Shown: in pieces, positions 35,440 through 46,935 of the stretch
Layout: the number at the start of each line of letters is the position of its first letter
How positions within the stretch are numbered: position 1 is the stretch's first letter
Origin: Aeromicrobium flavum
Lineage (GTDB): Bacteria > Actinomycetota > Actinomycetes > Propionibacteriales > Nocardioidaceae
Length of the DNA stretch: 64,000 bases
Direction of reading: 5' to 3'
NCBI RefSeq assembly: GCF_007992115.1
Contig: NZ_BJZQ01000009.1
Span: 1 to 64,000 of the forward strand
Notes under the pieces: generated by a model
The model's input: the letters and a program-made list of their open reading frames with translations, nothing else
Databases searched by the model: none
What the model was told of the DNA's origin: nothing
Program-made: the position numbers and the translations under genes

Positions 35440-36944
35440 GCGAGGACGGCCCGGGCGGCGTTGTGGCCGCCGATCCCGCTGACCGCACCACCGCGCCGGG
35501 CACCGCTGCCGCACAGCAGGATCCGCGGGTGGGCCGTGGCGACGCCCCAGCGCTGCGCCGGGGTGCGGGGGTGCTCGTCCTCCTCGAGCCACGGCCACGA
35601 GAGGTCGCCGTGGAAGATGTGCCCGCCGGGCATCCAGAGCTCGTGCTCGATCTCGGTGGGGGTCTTGGCCTCCAGGCCCAGGATCAGCGGCTCGATCGGC
35701 TCGGCCAGGTGCGCGTTCAACGCGGCGAGCACGCGGGCGACGGCTTCGTCCTTGGCGCCGGGGGCATCGAGGACTCCCGGCGGGGTGTGCAGCCCGAAGT
35801 ACGTGAGCGTCTGGGCCTCGGAGTCGCGCAGCTCCGGCCCGAGGATCGAGCGGTCGGTGAGGGTGTGGCAGTAGAACTCACCGGTGGCCGGTGGAAGGTC
35901 GCCCGACGCGGCGGTGGCCCAGGCCAGCTGCAGCTGGTCGAAGGACTCGTCGAGGTGGAACGTGCCTGCGAACGCGATCCGAGGGTCGACACCGGAGGCC
36001 AGCTCGGGCAGCCGCGAGAGGAGCACGTTGAGCTTCAGCTGGGCGCCCGCGGGCTTCGTGGCGGGGGAGTGGCCCAGCAGGCGCTCGAGCACGTACGGGG
36101 CGGCGCCGAACAGGACCCGGTCGGCGCGCTCGACGAACCCGTCGCCGCACACCGTGACGTCGACGTCGCTGACGTCGATCCCGTCGACCTCGGAGTTGAG
36201 CCGGATCGTCGCCCCGGCCTCGGTCGCCACCCGCGCGAGCTCGGCGGTGACGGCGCCCATGCCGCCGACCGGGACGCGCCACTCGCCGGTCCCGTTGCCG
36301 ATCAGGTGGTAGAGGAAGCAGCGATTCTGGACGAGCGAGAGGTCGTCGAGGGACGCGAACGTGCCGATCAGCGCGTCCGTCGACACGACCCCGCGGACGA
36401 CGTCGTCGGAGAACCGGCGGCGCAGGGCCGCCCCGAGCGGCTGCTCGACCAGGTCGGTCCAGATCGCCATGGCCACCCGGTCGCGGACGTCGCCGATGTG
36501 GGGGAGCGGCTCGAGCAGGGTCGGGGCGATCGCCGCGGCCACGGTCGAGACCTCGTCGTAGAAGGCGTTCCAGGCGTCGAACTCGCGGTCGTCGCCGGTC
36601 AGCTCGGCGAAGCTGGCCCGGGTGGCGTCGCCGGCGTCGGTCTCGACCAGCAGGCCGCCGTCGTGGCCGTCGCGGTACCAGGGGGTGAACGACGCGGTGT
36701 CCCGGGACCGGAGCTCGAGCTCGAGTCCCAGCTCGTCGATCAGTGCTTGCGGGAACAGGCTGACGAGATAGGAGAACCGGGACAGCCGGGCGTCGTACCC
36801 GTCGAACGCCGGAGCGCTGACCGCCGCACCGCCGACGTGGCCGAGGCGCTCGAGCACCTGCACGTCCAGCCCCGCGCGCGCCAGCAGCGTCGCGGCCACG
36901 AGTCCGTTGTGTCCTGCTCCGACGATGACGACGCGTTCGGTCAT
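35436..36944 (-). CDS. FAD-dependent oxidoreductase (phytoene desaturase-like)
   Basis: A 502-residue flavoprotein. The N-terminal Rossmann motif [21 protein letters not shown] binds [15 protein letters not shown] follows as in carotenoid desaturases and PYROXD2-type proteins, and the C-terminal [23 protein letters not shown] is the FAD-contact region. No carotenoid genes are nearby, so the substrate is unknown. The -10 TACGCT (36951-36956, minus) is six bases from ATG; it is divergent from glpK. Confidence 0.8.
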   Translation of the reverse strand: MTERVVIVGAGHNGLVAATLLARAGLDVQVLERLGHVGGAAVSAPAFDGYDARLSRFSYLVSLFPQALIDELGLELELRSRDTASFTPWYRDGHDGGLLVETDAGDATRASFAELTGDDREFDAWNAFYDEVSTVAAAIAPTLLEPLPHIGDVRDRVAMAIWTDLVEQPLGAALRRRFSDDVVRGVVSTDALIGTFASLDDLSLVQNRCFLYHLIGNGTGEWRVPVGGMGAVTAELARVATEAGATIRLNSEVDGIDVSDVDVTVCGDGFVERADRVLFGAAPYVLERLLGHSPATKPAGAQLKLNVLLSRLPELASGVDPRIAFAGTFHLDESFDQLQLAWATAASGDLPPATGEFYCHTLTDRSILGPELRDSEAQTLTYFGLHTPPGVLDAPGAKDEAVARVLAALNAHLAEPIEPLILGLEAKTPTEIEHELWMPGGHIFHGDLSWPWLEEDEHPRTPAQRWGVATAHPRILLCGSGARRGGAVSGIGGHNAARAVLA

Positions 36945-36950
36945 GGGGTC

Positions 36951-36974
36951 AGCGTACGGCGGCGTCGTTAGGGT
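36951..36974. promoter_or_regulatory. back-to-back leaderless promoters, FAD oxidoreductase and glpK
   Basis: TACGCT (minus, 36951-36956) and TAGGGT (plus, 36969-36974) stand 12 bases apart, pointing outwards, each 6-7 bases from its start codon. The two promoters share their core DNA, so their use should be mutually influential. Confidence 0.5.
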
Positions 36975-36981
36975 GAGGCCC

Positions 36982-38490
36982 ATGTCACAGCAGTACGTCG
37001 GCGCGATCGACCAAGGCACGACCAGCACCCGGTTCATGGTCTTCGACCACGAGGGCCGTGAGAAGGGCCGCCACCAGGTCGAGCACGAGCAGATCCTGCC
37101 GCAGGCCGGCTGGGTCGAGCACGATGCCGCGGAGATCTGGAAGAACACGCAGGCGGTCATCGAGCAGGGGCTGGCGGAGGCCGGGATCACCGCGGCCGAC
37201 CTCGCCGCCGTCGGGATCACCAACCAGCGCGAGACCACCGTCGTGTGGGACCGGCGGACCGGCGAGCCCTACGGCAACGCCATCGTCTGGCAGGACACCC
37301 GCACGGCCGCGCTGGCCAAGCAGGCCGAGGAGGACGGGCGCGGTGCGATCATCCACGCGAAGTCCGGCCTGCCGCCCGCGGCGTACTTCGCCGGCGGCAA
37401 GCTGCACTGGATCCTCGAGAACGTCGACGGCGTGCGCCAGGACGCCGAGGCCGGGCACGCGCTGTTCGGCACGATCGACACCTGGCTGATCTGGAACCTG
37501 ACGGGCGGCCCCGACGGAGGGGTCCACGTCACCGACGTCACCAACGCCAGCCGCACGATGCTGATGAACCTCGAGGACCTGGCGTGGGACGACGAGCTGC
37601 TCGAGCTCTTCGGCGTACCGCGGCAGATGCTGCCCGAGATCACGTCGTCGTCGCAGGACTTCGGCCGCACCCGCGAGGACGGCCCGTTCGGCGCCGAGGT
37701 CGTCCTGGCCGGCAACCTCGGCGACCAGCACGCCGCGCTCGTGGGCCAGGCCTGCTTCGAGCCGGGGATGCTCAAGAACACCTACGGCACCGGCAACTTC
37801 CTCGTGCTCAACACCGGCACCGAGATCGTCCGCTCCGAGCGCGGCCTGCTGACCACGGTGGCCTACCGGTTCGGCGACGAGCCGGCCGTCTACGCGCTGG
37901 AGGGCTCCATCGCCGTCACCGGCTCGGCGATCCAGTGGCTGCGCGACCAGCTGCAGGTGTTCGACGAGGCCGCCGACTCCGAGCGCCTCGCCTCGGAGGT
38001 CGAGGACAACGGCGGCGTCTACTTCGTCCCGGCGTTCAGCGGCCTCTTCGCCCCGTACTGGCGCTCAGACGCCCGCGGCGTGATCGTCGGCCTGTCCCGC
38101 TACAACACCTTGGCGCACGTGGCCCGGGCCGCCCTCGAGGCGATCTGCTACCAGAGCAAGGACGTCGTCGACGTCATGATCGCCGACTCGGGCATCGAGC
38201 TGGAGGTGCTGCGCGTGGACGGCGGGATCACGGCCAACGACCTGTGCATGCAGATCCAGGCCGACATCCTCGACATCGAGGTCAGCCGTCCCGTCGTGCC
38301 CGAGACCACCTGCCTGGGAGCGGCCTACGCGGCGGGCCTGGCCGTCGGGTTCTGGTCGAGCACGGACGAGCTCGTGGCGAACTGGTCGGAGTCCAAGCGA
38401 TGGTCGCCGCAGTGGTCCGACGAGCAGCGCGAGGCCGGGTACCACGACTGGAAGAAGGCCGTCGAGCGCACGCTGGGGTGGGTCGAGTGA
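36982..38490 (+). CDS. glpK: glycerol kinase
   Basis: FGGY kinase of 502 residues that phosphorylates glycerol to glycerol-3-phosphate. [13 protein letters not shown] is the N-terminal nucleotide motif, [14 protein letters not shown] and [13 protein letters not shown] are FGGY landmarks. First gene of a four-gene operon with glpD; it overlaps the hydrolase gene by four bases. There is no glpF nearby. Confidence 0.95.
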   Translation: MSQQYVGAIDQGTTSTRFMVFDHEGREKGRHQVEHEQILPQAGWVEHDAAEIWKNTQAVIEQGLAEAGITAADLAAVGITNQRETTVVWDRRTGEPYGNAIVWQDTRTAALAKQAEEDGRGAIIHAKSGLPPAAYFAGGKLHWILENVDGVRQDAEAGHALFGTIDTWLIWNLTGGPDGGVHVTDVTNASRTMLMNLEDLAWDDELLELFGVPRQMLPEITSSSQDFGRTREDGPFGAEVVLAGNLGDQHAALVGQACFEPGMLKNTYGTGNFLVLNTGTEIVRSERGLLTTVAYRFGDEPAVYALEGSIAVTGSAIQWLRDQLQVFDEAADSERLASEVEDNGGVYFVPAFSGLFAPYWRSDARGVIVGLSRYNTLAHVARAALEAICYQSKDVVDVMIADSGIELEVLRVDGGITANDLCMQIQADILDIEVSRPVVPETTCLGAAYAAGLAVGFWSSTDELVANWSESKRWSPQWSDEQREAGYHDWKKAVERTLGWVE

Positions 38491-39545
38491 GCGCCGGCAC
38501 CAGCCACGGGCTCTCCGCGGCCTTGCAGGCCGAGCGGGCGGTCGTCCGCGGCTTCGCGCGGCTGCCCGAATCCGTCGTGGCGCGTCTCGGTCGGCACGCT
38601 CCCGTCAACCGCGACGGTGAGCGGCTCTCGCCCGAGATCGCCGTCGCCCTGCGCGTGCTGAATCGGATCCCGGGCAACGACTTCACGCAGTACCCCGTCG
38701 AGCAGGCCCGGCGCATGATCCTCGACGAGGCGCTGGTGTTCGCCGACGTCTTCGAGGACTTCGCCGTCGAGGAGGACCTCGTGATCCCCGGACCCGCGGG
38801 GCCGATCCCGGCCACCCGGTACCGCGCCACGACCGAGTCGAAGGGCCTGGTCGTCTACTTCCACGGCGGGGGATGGGTGCTCGGCAGCCGGGTCAGCACC
38901 GACTCGGCGGTGCGGTTCCTGGCGCAGGAGGCCGGGGTCGACATCCTGTCCGTCGACTACCGCCTCGCCCCGGAGCACCCCTTCCCGGCGGCCGTCGAGG
39001 ACGCCGCGGCCGCATGGGACTTCGCGGTCGAGCGCGCCGCCGGGTGGGGCCTGGACCCTCGCCGCATCGTGGTCGCCGGCGACAGCGCCGGCGGCAACCT
39101 CGCGGCCGTGCTGTCGCACCACCTGCGCGGGCGCGAGGTCGTCCCCGCCCTGCAGGTCCTGCTGTTCCCGGTGACCGACCTGTCGCGGAAGCACCCGTCC
39201 TACGCGGAGTTCCGCGAGGGGTACTTCCTCACCGAGCAGCACATGGACTGGTACCGCGAGCGCTACCTGGCCGACCCTGCCGACGCCCTCGACCCCCGAG
39301 CGTCGCCGCTGCTGGCCGAGGACCTGACCGGCCTGCCGCCCGCCTACGTCGCCGTCGCCGGGTTCGATCCGCTGCGCGACGAGGGGATCGCCTACGCGGA
39401 GCGGCTGGAGGAGGCGGGGGTCCCGACGACGCTGGCGCGCGAGGGGTCGCTGATCCACGCGTTCGTCAACATCACCGGCGTCAGCCGCCCGGCGCGCGAG
39501 GCGTCCGCCCGGATCGCGCGAGCGATCGCGGCAGCCATGGTCTGA
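38487..39545 (+). CDS. HSL-type alpha/beta hydrolase (esterase)
   Basis: A 352-residue esterase. [13 protein letters not shown] is the HGGG oxyanion motif, [17 protein letters not shown] the GDSAG nucleophile elbow, FDPLRDEG and HAFVNITG supply Asp and His. GTG start overlaps the glpK stop. Placement between glpK and glpD suggests it frees glycerol from acylglycerols for this pathway; that is inference. Confidence 0.88.
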   Translation: MSAGTSHGLSAALQAERAVVRGFARLPESVVARLGRHAPVNRDGERLSPEIAVALRVLNRIPGNDFTQYPVEQARRMILDEALVFADVFEDFAVEEDLVIPGPAGPIPATRYRATTESKGLVVYFHGGGWVLGSRVSTDSAVRFLAQEAGVDILSVDYRLAPEHPFPAAVEDAAAAWDFAVERAAGWGLDPRRIVVAGDSAGGNLAAVLSHHLRGREVVPALQVLLFPVTDLSRKHPSYAEFREGYFLTEQHMDWYRERYLADPADALDPRASPLLAEDLTGLPPAYVAVAGFDPLRDEGIAYAERLEEAGVPTTLAREGSLIHAFVNITGVSRPAREASARIARAIAAAMV

Positions 39546-39564
39546 CACTGGTTGACTGGAGACC

Positions 39565-41292
39565 ATGCGACCGGTTGCCCTCTCCCCGCTCCACCGCCAG
39601 GAGGCGCTCGACGCGCTGGCCTCGGAACACCTCGACATCCTCGTCATCGGCGGCGGCGTCGTCGGCGGCGGTGCCGCGCTCGACGCCGCGACCCGCGGCC
39701 TGTCCGTCGGGCTGGTCGAGGCCCGTGACTTCGCCTCGGGCACGTCGAGCCGCTCGAGCAAGCTGGTCCACGGCGGCCTGCGCTACCTCGAGATGCTCGA
39801 CTTCCGGCTCGTCGCCGAAGCGCTGGGTGAGCGCAGCCTGCTGATCGACAAGCTGGCGCCCCACCTCGTGAAGCCGGTGCCGTTCCTCTACCCGCTGACG
39901 CACCGGGTGTGGGAGCGCTTCTACGCCGGCTCCGGCGTGGCGCTCTATGACTCGATGGCCCTGCTGTCGGGGCGCTCGCGCGGCGTCCCACACCACCGCC
40001 ACCTGACCCGTACCGGGGCCCGCAAGGTGATGCCCGCCCTGCGGAAGGACGCGCTCATCGGCGCGCTGCACTACTACGACGGCCAGGTCGACGACGCCCG
40101 TCACACCATGTTCCTGTCTCGGACGGCCGCGGCGTACGGCGCCCACGTCGCCAGCCGCACCCGGGTGATCGACCTGCTGCGCGAGGGCGACCGCGTCGTG
40201 GGCGCCCGCGTCAAGGACCTCGAGAGCGGCCGCGAGATCGACATCCGCGCGCGCCAGGTCGTCAACGCGACCGGCGTCTGGACCGACGAGACGCAGGCGT
40301 TCGCGGGGGAGCGTGGCCAGTTCAAGGTGCGCGCCAGCAAGGGCATCCACCTCGTGGTGCCGCGCGACCGCATCCGCGGGGAGGCCGGCCTGATCCTGCG
40401 CACCGAGACGTCCGTCCTGTTCGTCATCCCGTGGGGGACGCACTGGATCATCGGCACGACCGACACCGACTGGTCGCTCAGCAAGGACCATCCGGCCGCC
40501 AGCGCCAAGGACATCGACTACCTGCTGGAGCGCGTCAACGCCGTGCTCGTCGAGCCGCTCGTGCCCGAGGACGTCGAAGGCGTCTTCGCCGGCCTGCGCC
40601 CGCTGCTGGCGGGCGAGAGCGACGCCACCAGCAAGCTCTCGCGCGAGCACGCGGTCTCGACCTCGTCCAAGGGTCTGGTGGTGATCGCGGGCGGCAAGTA
40701 CACGACGTACCGCGTCATGGCGAAGGACGCGATCGACGCGGCGGTCCAGCAGATGGGCGCGCTGCTCGACCGGAAGGTCCCGGACTGCGTCACCGACGAC
40801 ATCCCGCTGCTCGGCGCCGACGGGTACACCGCGCTGTGGAACCAGCGCCAGTCGCTCGCCGACCGGTACGGGCTCGGCGTCGGGCGGGTCGAGCACCTGC
40901 TCAACCGCTTCGGCAGCCTGGCCACCGAGGTGCTGGACCTCATCGCCGAGCGCCCCGACCTGGCCGAGCCACTGACCGGCGCCGATCCGTACCTGCGGGC
41001 CGAGGTCGTCTACGGTGTGACGCACGAGGGAGCGCGGCACCTGGACGACATCCTCGCCCGCCGCACCCGGATCTCGATCGAGACGTTCCACCGGGGCACG
41101 GAGTGCGCCGAGGAGGCCGCCACCTTGATGGCGGAGGCGCTCGACTGGTCGGACGCCCAGCGCGATCGCGAGGTCGACCACTACCTCAAGCGCGTCGACG
41201 CCGAGCGCGAGAGCCAGACGATGCCGGACGACGAGACCGCCGACGCGGCCCGCATGGGCGCGCCCGACGTCGTGCCGGTGGCGCACCTGTGA
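39565..41292 (+). CDS. glpD: aerobic glycerol-3-phosphate dehydrogenase
   Basis: FAD enzyme (575 residues) that oxidises glycerol-3-phosphate to dihydroxyacetone phosphate and passes electrons to quinone. ILVIGGGVVGGGAALDAATRG binds FAD, FASGTSSRSSKLVHGGLRYLE is the GlpD signature, and the C-terminal helical domain is intact. It starts 19 bases after the hydrolase and overlaps the nucleosidase gene by four. Confidence 0.95.
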   Translation: MRPVALSPLHRQEALDALASEHLDILVIGGGVVGGGAALDAATRGLSVGLVEARDFASGTSSRSSKLVHGGLRYLEMLDFRLVAEALGERSLLIDKLAPHLVKPVPFLYPLTHRVWERFYAGSGVALYDSMALLSGRSRGVPHHRHLTRTGARKVMPALRKDALIGALHYYDGQVDDARHTMFLSRTAAAYGAHVASRTRVIDLLREGDRVVGARVKDLESGREIDIRARQVVNATGVWTDETQAFAGERGQFKVRASKGIHLVVPRDRIRGEAGLILRTETSVLFVIPWGTHWIIGTTDTDWSLSKDHPAASAKDIDYLLERVNAVLVEPLVPEDVEGVFAGLRPLLAGESDATSKLSREHAVSTSSKGLVVIAGGKYTTYRVMAKDAIDAAVQQMGALLDRKVPDCVTDDIPLLGADGYTALWNQRQSLADRYGLGVGRVEHLLNRFGSLATEVLDLIAERPDLAEPLTGADPYLRAEVVYGVTHEGARHLDDILARRTRISIETFHRGTECAEEAATLMAEALDWSDAQRDREVDHYLKRVDAERESQTMPDDETADAARMGAPDVVPVAHL

Positions 41293-41840
41293 CGGCACCG
41301 AAGGTCCTGCTGGTCGCCGCCACGAAGGCCGAGTCCGCGCACCTGCCGACGGACCTGCCGCTCGTCCTCACCGGGATCGGCAAGACCGAGGCCGCGGTGG
41401 CGACGACCGAGGCCATCGCGGCGCTGCGGCCCGACCTCGTGATCAACGTGGGCACGGCCGGCGCGCTGCGCCCCGGGTTGACCGGCCTCTTCCTGCCCTC
41501 GGTCGTGCTCAACCACGACTACTCGGCCGACGCGATCCGCGCGCTGGGCCACGAGGCGGTCGACGAGATCGACCTGCCGGGCGGCGACGGCACCGTGCTG
41601 GCCACGGGCGACCTGTTCGTCACCGACCCCGCCGTGCGCGACGCGATCGCCGCGCGGGCGCACCTGGTCGACATGGAGGGCTTCGCCGTGGCGCGGGCCT
41701 GTCAGCGGGCCGACGTGCCGTGCCGGCTGGTGAAGATCGTCAGCGACGCGGCCGACGACTCGGCCCTGGAGTGGGCGGCGGTCGTCGACGCCTGCGCCCG
41801 GCTGCTCGGCCACTGGGTGCGCGAGCAGCTCACGCCCTGA
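41289..41840 (+). CDS. nucleosidase of the PNP/MTAN superfamily
   Basis: A 183-residue phosphorylase-superfamily protein. LVINVGTAGAL is the phosphate/base site, VDMEGFAVARAC matches the MTAN MEGA segment with its Glu, and VKIVSDAAD the catalytic Asp. It could cleave MTA/SAH or futalosine; shorter than classical MTAN (about 230). GTG start overlaps glpD, an unexpected partner. SAH removal by ahcY is encoded 3.7 kb away. Confidence 0.75.
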   Translation: MTAPKVLLVAATKAESAHLPTDLPLVLTGIGKTEAAVATTEAIAALRPDLVINVGTAGALRPGLTGLFLPSVVLNHDYSADAIRALGHEAVDEIDLPGGDGTVLATGDLFVTDPAVRDAIAARAHLVDMEGFAVARACQRADVPCRLVKIVSDAADDSALEWAAVVDACARLLGHWVREQLTP

Positions 41841-41841
41841 C

Positions 41842-42231
41842 TCACGGCTCGGGATCGTCCTCGCGGTCCCAGGCGATCGCGACCAGCTCGCGGAGCACGT
41901 CGAGGTCGACGTCGTCAAGCTTCTTGACGTACACGCAGCCGGCGCCCTCGGTGTGGGTGCCGAGGCGGGGGAGGAGCTCGGCGCCCTCGGGACGGTCCTT
42001 GAGCCCGTAGAGGGTCAGCGCCGTCTTCCGTGGCGAGAAGGCGACCTTGGGCCAGTTCCGGTAGGTGCCGTAGCCGACCATCGACGGACCCCACATCACC
42101 GGATCGGTGCCCGTGACCTCGCGGCAGATCTCAGCGAGGCGGTGACCGTCCTCGCGACGCCGCGCCGGCGTCGCGGCGTCGAGGAAGGCGTCGACATCGG
42201 CGTCCGTGGGCTGGGTCTTGGGCTCGGCCAT
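41842..42231 (-). CDS. DUF1801 protein
   Basis: A 129-residue protein. DPVMWGPSMVGYGTYRNWPKVAFSPRKTALTLYG is the DUF1801/YdhG-like core, a small soluble fold of unknown role. CATGAT (six bases before the ATG, minus) directly follows the tRNA-His terminator. It ends one base from the nucleosidase stop. Confidence 0.75.
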   Translation of the reverse strand: MAEPKTQPTDADVDAFLDAATPARRREDGHRLAEICREVTGTDPVMWGPSMVGYGTYRNWPKVAFSPRKTALTLYGLKDRPEGAELLPRLGTHTEGAGCVYVKKLDDVDLDVLRELVAIAWDREDDPEP

Positions 42232-42245
42232 GAGGACATCATGAC

Positions 42246-42279
42246 GAACGGCCCGGAATCCGAGGATTCCGGGCCGTTC
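42246..42279 (-). terminator. terminator of tRNA-His
   Basis: A perfect 16-bp stem (42246-42261 with 42264-42279) with a two-base gap lies five bases beyond the 3' end of tRNA-His. Its outer sequence GAACGGCC is shared with the hairpin at 43852. Confidence 0.75.
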
Positions 42280-42284
42280 CCTGG

Positions 42285-42357
42285 GGTGGATGACGGGACT
42301 TGAACCCGCGGCCACCGGCACCACAAGCCGGTGCTCTACCAACTGAGCTACACCCAC
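42285..42357 (-). tRNA. tRNA-His (GUG)
   Basis: A 73-nt cloverleaf. Acceptor GTGGGTG pairs with CATCCAC; the anticodon loop TTGTGGT gives GTG. A G at 42358 would be the extra G-1 opposite the C discriminator, as required for tRNA-His. CCA is not encoded. Confidence 0.93.
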
Positions 42358-42411
42358 CATGTGCGCCTCGCGGCACAGCGCGACGAGTCTACCGGACGTC
42401 GTCGCCGAGTC

Positions 42412-43020
42412 CTACTCGGGCTGGGGACCCGCCACGATCTCCTTGGCGATCGCGCGGGCCGTCTCGGTGTCGATGCCCGGATCGGGGGTGAAGATCGCGC
42501 GGCGGTAGTACCGCAGCTCGTCGATGCTCTCGCGGATGTCGGCCAGCGCGCGGTGGGCGCCACCCTTCTCGGGAGCGGCGAAGTAGGCGCGCGGGAACCA
42601 GCGGCGCGCCAGCTCCTTGATGGAGGACACGTCGATGACGCGGTAGTGCAGGAAGGTCTCGAGCTCGACCATGTCGCGTGCGAGGAAGGCGCGGTCGGTG
42701 CCGATGGAGTTGCCGGCGAGCGGGGTCTTGCCCGGCTCCTTCGCGAACTGGCGGATGTACTCGAGGACCTGCTCCTCGGCCTCGCGCACGGTGAGGCCGC
42801 CGTCGAGCTCCTCGAGCAGTCCGGAGGTGGTGTGCATCTGGGTGACGAGCTCGTTCATCTGGTCCAGCGCGGCCTGCGGCGGCTTGATGATGAGGTCGAC
42901 GCCGTCGCCGAGGATGTTCAGGTCGTAGTCGGTCACCAGGGCGGCGATCTCGATCAGGGCGTCGTCCTGGATCGACAGTCCCGTCATCTCGCAGTCGACC
43001 CACACCAGCTTGTCGTTCAC
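42412..43020 (-). CDS. orn: oligoribonuclease
   Basis: DEDDh exonuclease (202 residues) that degrades 2-5 nt RNAs and pGpG. LVWVDCEMTGL holds the first Asp and Glu, AGNSIGTDRAFLARDM the next Asp, and HRALADIRESI the His and final Asp. Essential in many bacteria. GTG start at 43020; TAGGGT (43027-43032, minus) is six bases upstream, so it is leaderless. Confidence 0.94.
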   Translation of the reverse strand: MNDKLVWVDCEMTGLSIQDDALIEIAALVTDYDLNILGDGVDLIIKPPQAALDQMNELVTQMHTTSGLLEELDGGLTVREAEEQVLEYIRQFAKEPGKTPLAGNSIGTDRAFLARDMVELETFLHYRVIDVSSIKELARRWFPRAYFAAPEKGGAHRALADIRESIDELRYYRRAIFTPDPGIDTETARAIAKEIVAGPQPE

Positions 43021-43078
43021 CCCGCCACCCTACGGGTAGGCTTCCCGCGGTACCGCGTCCATGTCTGAGGAGCCCCAC

Positions 43079-43834
43079 GTGACGAACGACCGCCAGGCCC
43101 GCGCCGCCCGCGCCGAGCAGATGCGCAAGGAGCGCGAGAAGGCCGAGCGCAAGCAACGCAACAAGATCACCGTCGCCATCGTCGCGCTCGTGATCGTGCT
43201 GATCGCCCTGGCGGCCTGGGGCGTCAAGTCGCTCTCGGACGAGAACAAGACGACCACCGAGGTCATCGAGCCGCGCAACCTCGTGGACGGCGGCGTCGAC
43301 TTCCCGGCGAAGGAGGGCGTCGACAACGCGAACGCGCCCCTGGTCGAGATCTTCGAGGACTTCCTCTGCCCGGCCTGCGGCTCCTTCGAGCAGCTGAGCG
43401 GCCCCTTCCTGCAGAGCGCCGCCGACGCCGGCACGATCCGACTGCGCTTCATGCCGCACTCCTTCCTGCACGGCCAGAGCACCAACGACTACTCGCACCG
43501 CGCCGCCAACCTGGCGATGTGCACCGTGGACGCCGAGGGTCCCGAGGCGTTCTGGAAGGTCCACGCCGCGCTCTACGCGAACCAGCCCGAGGAGATGACC
43601 GCAGGCCCCGAGGACCCGGCGCTGATCGACCTCGCGAAGGACGCGGGCGTCGAGGGCCTCGACTCCTGTGTCCGCACCGAGCGCTTCGTGCCGTGGATCG
43701 ACGAGGCCAAGGAGTCCCACGAGGACGACCGCGACGTCTCGGGTACGCCCACCGTGCACATCGACGGCAAGGCCACCGAGGCCCGCACCCCCGAGGACCT
43801 GCAGAAGGCCATCGCGGCGGCGGCGAAGTCCTGA
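43079..43834 (+). CDS. membrane-anchored DsbA-like thioredoxin
   Basis: A 251-residue protein with a highly charged cytoplasmic N-terminus (AEQMRKEREKAERKQRNK), one membrane helix (about 31-53) and an outer thioredoxin domain. EDFLCPACGSFEQL contains the CPAC active site and VSGTPTVHI the cis-Pro loop. It probably catalyses disulfide formation in exported proteins. GTG at 43079 is preferred because GAGGAG lies six bases upstream; an ATG at 43061 would add six residues. Confidence 0.87.
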   Translation: MTNDRQARAARAEQMRKEREKAERKQRNKITVAIVALVIVLIALAAWGVKSLSDENKTTTEVIEPRNLVDGGVDFPAKEGVDNANAPLVEIFEDFLCPACGSFEQLSGPFLQSAADAGTIRLRFMPHSFLHGQSTNDYSHRAANLAMCTVDAEGPEAFWKVHAALYANQPEEMTAGPEDPALIDLAKDAGVEGLDSCVRTERFVPWIDEAKESHEDDRDVSGTPTVHIDGKATEARTPEDLQKAIAAAAKS

Positions 43835-43851
43835 TCCCCGCCTGACACACG

Positions 43852-43885
43852 GAACGGCCGGCTCGCCATGGCGAGCCGGCCGTTC
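43852..43885. terminator. bidirectional hairpin terminator
   Basis: A perfect 16-bp stem (43852-43867 with 43870-43885) lies between the convergent dsbA-like and amphi-Trp genes. Confidence 0.75.
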
Positions 43886-43909
43886 TCGTCGGTGCGTGCG
43901 GTGGTCAGC

Positions 43910-44125
43910 TCACCAGCGCAGCTCGATCTCCAGCTCGTTCTCGTCGCCGATCTCGATCTCGACGCTGAGCTCGACCTCGTCGGGGACGTCGACGGTGATG
44001 CGGTTGCCGTTCTTCTCGAACTCCACGGAGTTGTGGCGCGACAGCGCGTCGGCGAGGGCGTGCAGCTTCGCGGCGGCGTCCTCGCGGCTCAGGCGCTGGG
44101 TCTGGTCGAGCTCGAACAGGTCCAT
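43910..44125 (-). CDS. amphi-Trp domain protein
   Basis: A 71-residue acidic protein. LSREDAAAKLHALADALSRH followed by alternating hydrophobic/acidic strands and the C-terminal ELRW is the amphi-Trp pattern. Role unknown. SD GAAGGAGAG precedes the ATG. Confidence 0.7.
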   Translation of the reverse strand: MDLFELDQTQRLSREDAAAKLHALADALSRHNSVEFEKNGNRITVDVPDEVELSVEIEIGDENELEIELRW

Positions 44126-44150
44126 GGGGGCTCTCCTTCGGTGGTGGTGG

Positions 44151-44224
44151 CGCGCCCGGCAGGATTCGAACCTGCGACCTAGAGATTAGAAGGCTCTTGC
44201 TCTATCCAGCTGAGCTACGGGCGC
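44151..44224 (-). tRNA. tRNA-Arg (UCU)
   Basis: A 74-nt cloverleaf. Acceptor GCGCCCG pairs with CGGGCGC; the anticodon loop CTTCTAA gives TCT; the T-loop is TTCGAAT. The 31-39 position of the anticodon stem is a C-T mismatch. CCA is not encoded. Confidence 0.92.
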
Positions 44225-44282
44225 TCGGGGGCCAGACTATCGGGGCGCACCGGTGTCGCTGCGGCACTCTAGGCTGTTCCGC

Positions 44283-45440
44283 GTGACGACGACCGAGGCG
44301 CTGGTGCTGCCGCCCGACGTGGATCCACTCCGGCAGCGCGGGCGCAAGGTCCTGGTCGTGCTGGTGTGGATCACCGCCGTGATCGGCGCGGCCGGCGCGG
44401 TCTTCTTCGCCTCCACGTCCGGCTCGGTCGCGGGCACCTCGCTGGCCCTGGTCTACGCGCTCATCCCGCTGCCGGTGGCGCTGTTCGCGTACTGGTGGCT
44501 CGACCGGGTCGAGCCCGAGCCGTTCCGCTACAAGGCGGCCGCCTTCGTGTGGGGCGCGGTGGTGGCGGTGGCGATCGCCCTGCCGCTCGAGATCGGCATG
44601 TCCCGCGCCGGCATGAACGAGGACTGGCTCACCGCGCTCGGCGCACCCGTCGCCGAGGAGCTCGCCAAGGGCCTGTTCGTGCTGCTCACCCTCGTCCGGA
44701 TGCGCCGGATCATCGACGGCATCCTCGACGGCCTCATCGTGTCGGGCCTGGTCGCGCTCGGCTTCGCCGCCATGGAGAACGTCGGCTACTACGCCGCCAG
44801 CTACCTCGGCTTCGACGAGGTGCCGTACTCCGGCGCCGAGATGGCCACGGCCACATTCGTCATCCGCGGCCTGTTCAGCCCGTTCGCGCACCCGCTGTTC
44901 ACGTCGGCCATCGGCATCGCCATGGGCATCGCCGTCACCCGCTCCTCACGGGTCCAGCAGTGGGCCCTGCTCGCGGTCGGCTACGTCGCGAGCGTGGGCC
45001 TGCACGCCCTCTGGAACGGGGCGATCGTCGTCGGCGGCGGCTTCGGCTTCCTGCTGGCGTACATCGCGCTCGCCGCCCTCCTGCTCGGCCTGGGCGTCAC
45101 GGCGGTCGTGCTCCGCCTGCGCCAGCTCGAGGTCCTGGCGCGCGCCCTGGGCGACATCGCCCGCCGCGGCTGGATCCACCCGGCCGAGGTGCCGTGGCTC
45201 GTCCGGTTCGGCCGCAGGCGCCAGAGCCGCACCTTCGCGAGCCAGTACGGACCCGAGGCCGTCGAGGCGGTCACGCGCTACCAGCGACTGGCCACGGAAG
45301 TGGCGTTCCTGCACGACGCGGTGATGACCGGCGTGGCCAAACCCGGAGGTCCCGACCGCACCTACGCCCTGCTCGACCGGATGTGGCACCTGCGCCCGTT
45401 CCTGCGGCTGCCCCCGGCCCTGCCGCCCGGCGTGAAGTGA
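44283..45440 (+). CDS. PrsW-family intramembrane protease
   Basis: A 385-residue protein with about nine membrane spans. The metalloprotease motifs are visible: [30 protein letters not shown] and VGLHALWNG. PrsW proteins cleave membrane substrates such as anti-sigma factors. The soluble C-terminus (about 285-385) is an extension with unknown function. GTG at 44283 has TAGGCT seven bases upstream; the mRNA should be leaderless. Confidence 0.87.
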   Translation: MTTTEALVLPPDVDPLRQRGRKVLVVLVWITAVIGAAGAVFFASTSGSVAGTSLALVYALIPLPVALFAYWWLDRVEPEPFRYKAAAFVWGAVVAVAIALPLEIGMSRAGMNEDWLTALGAPVAEELAKGLFVLLTLVRMRRIIDGILDGLIVSGLVALGFAAMENVGYYAASYLGFDEVPYSGAEMATATFVIRGLFSPFAHPLFTSAIGIAMGIAVTRSSRVQQWALLAVGYVASVGLHALWNGAIVVGGGFGFLLAYIALAALLLGLGVTAVVLRLRQLEVLARALGDIARRGWIHPAEVPWLVRFGRRRQSRTFASQYGPEAVEAVTRYQRLATEVAFLHDAVMTGVAKPGGPDRTYALLDRMWHLRPFLRLPPALPPGVK

Positions 45441-45460
45441 GGTTCGCGCCGATTCGTTGG

Positions 45461-45476
45461 CGTTCGGTACTGAACG
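45461..45476. promoter_or_regulatory. palindromic operator candidate in the ahcY promoter
   Basis: CGTTCGGTACTGAACG is symmetric at 14 of 16 positions. It lies directly before the -10 TAGGAT (45478-45483), where a bound repressor would block RNA polymerase. The regulator is not identified. Confidence 0.45.
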
Positions 45477-45490
45477 GTAGGATCGAGCCC

Positions 45491-46933
<1,443 letters not shown>

Positions 46934-46935
46934 GC

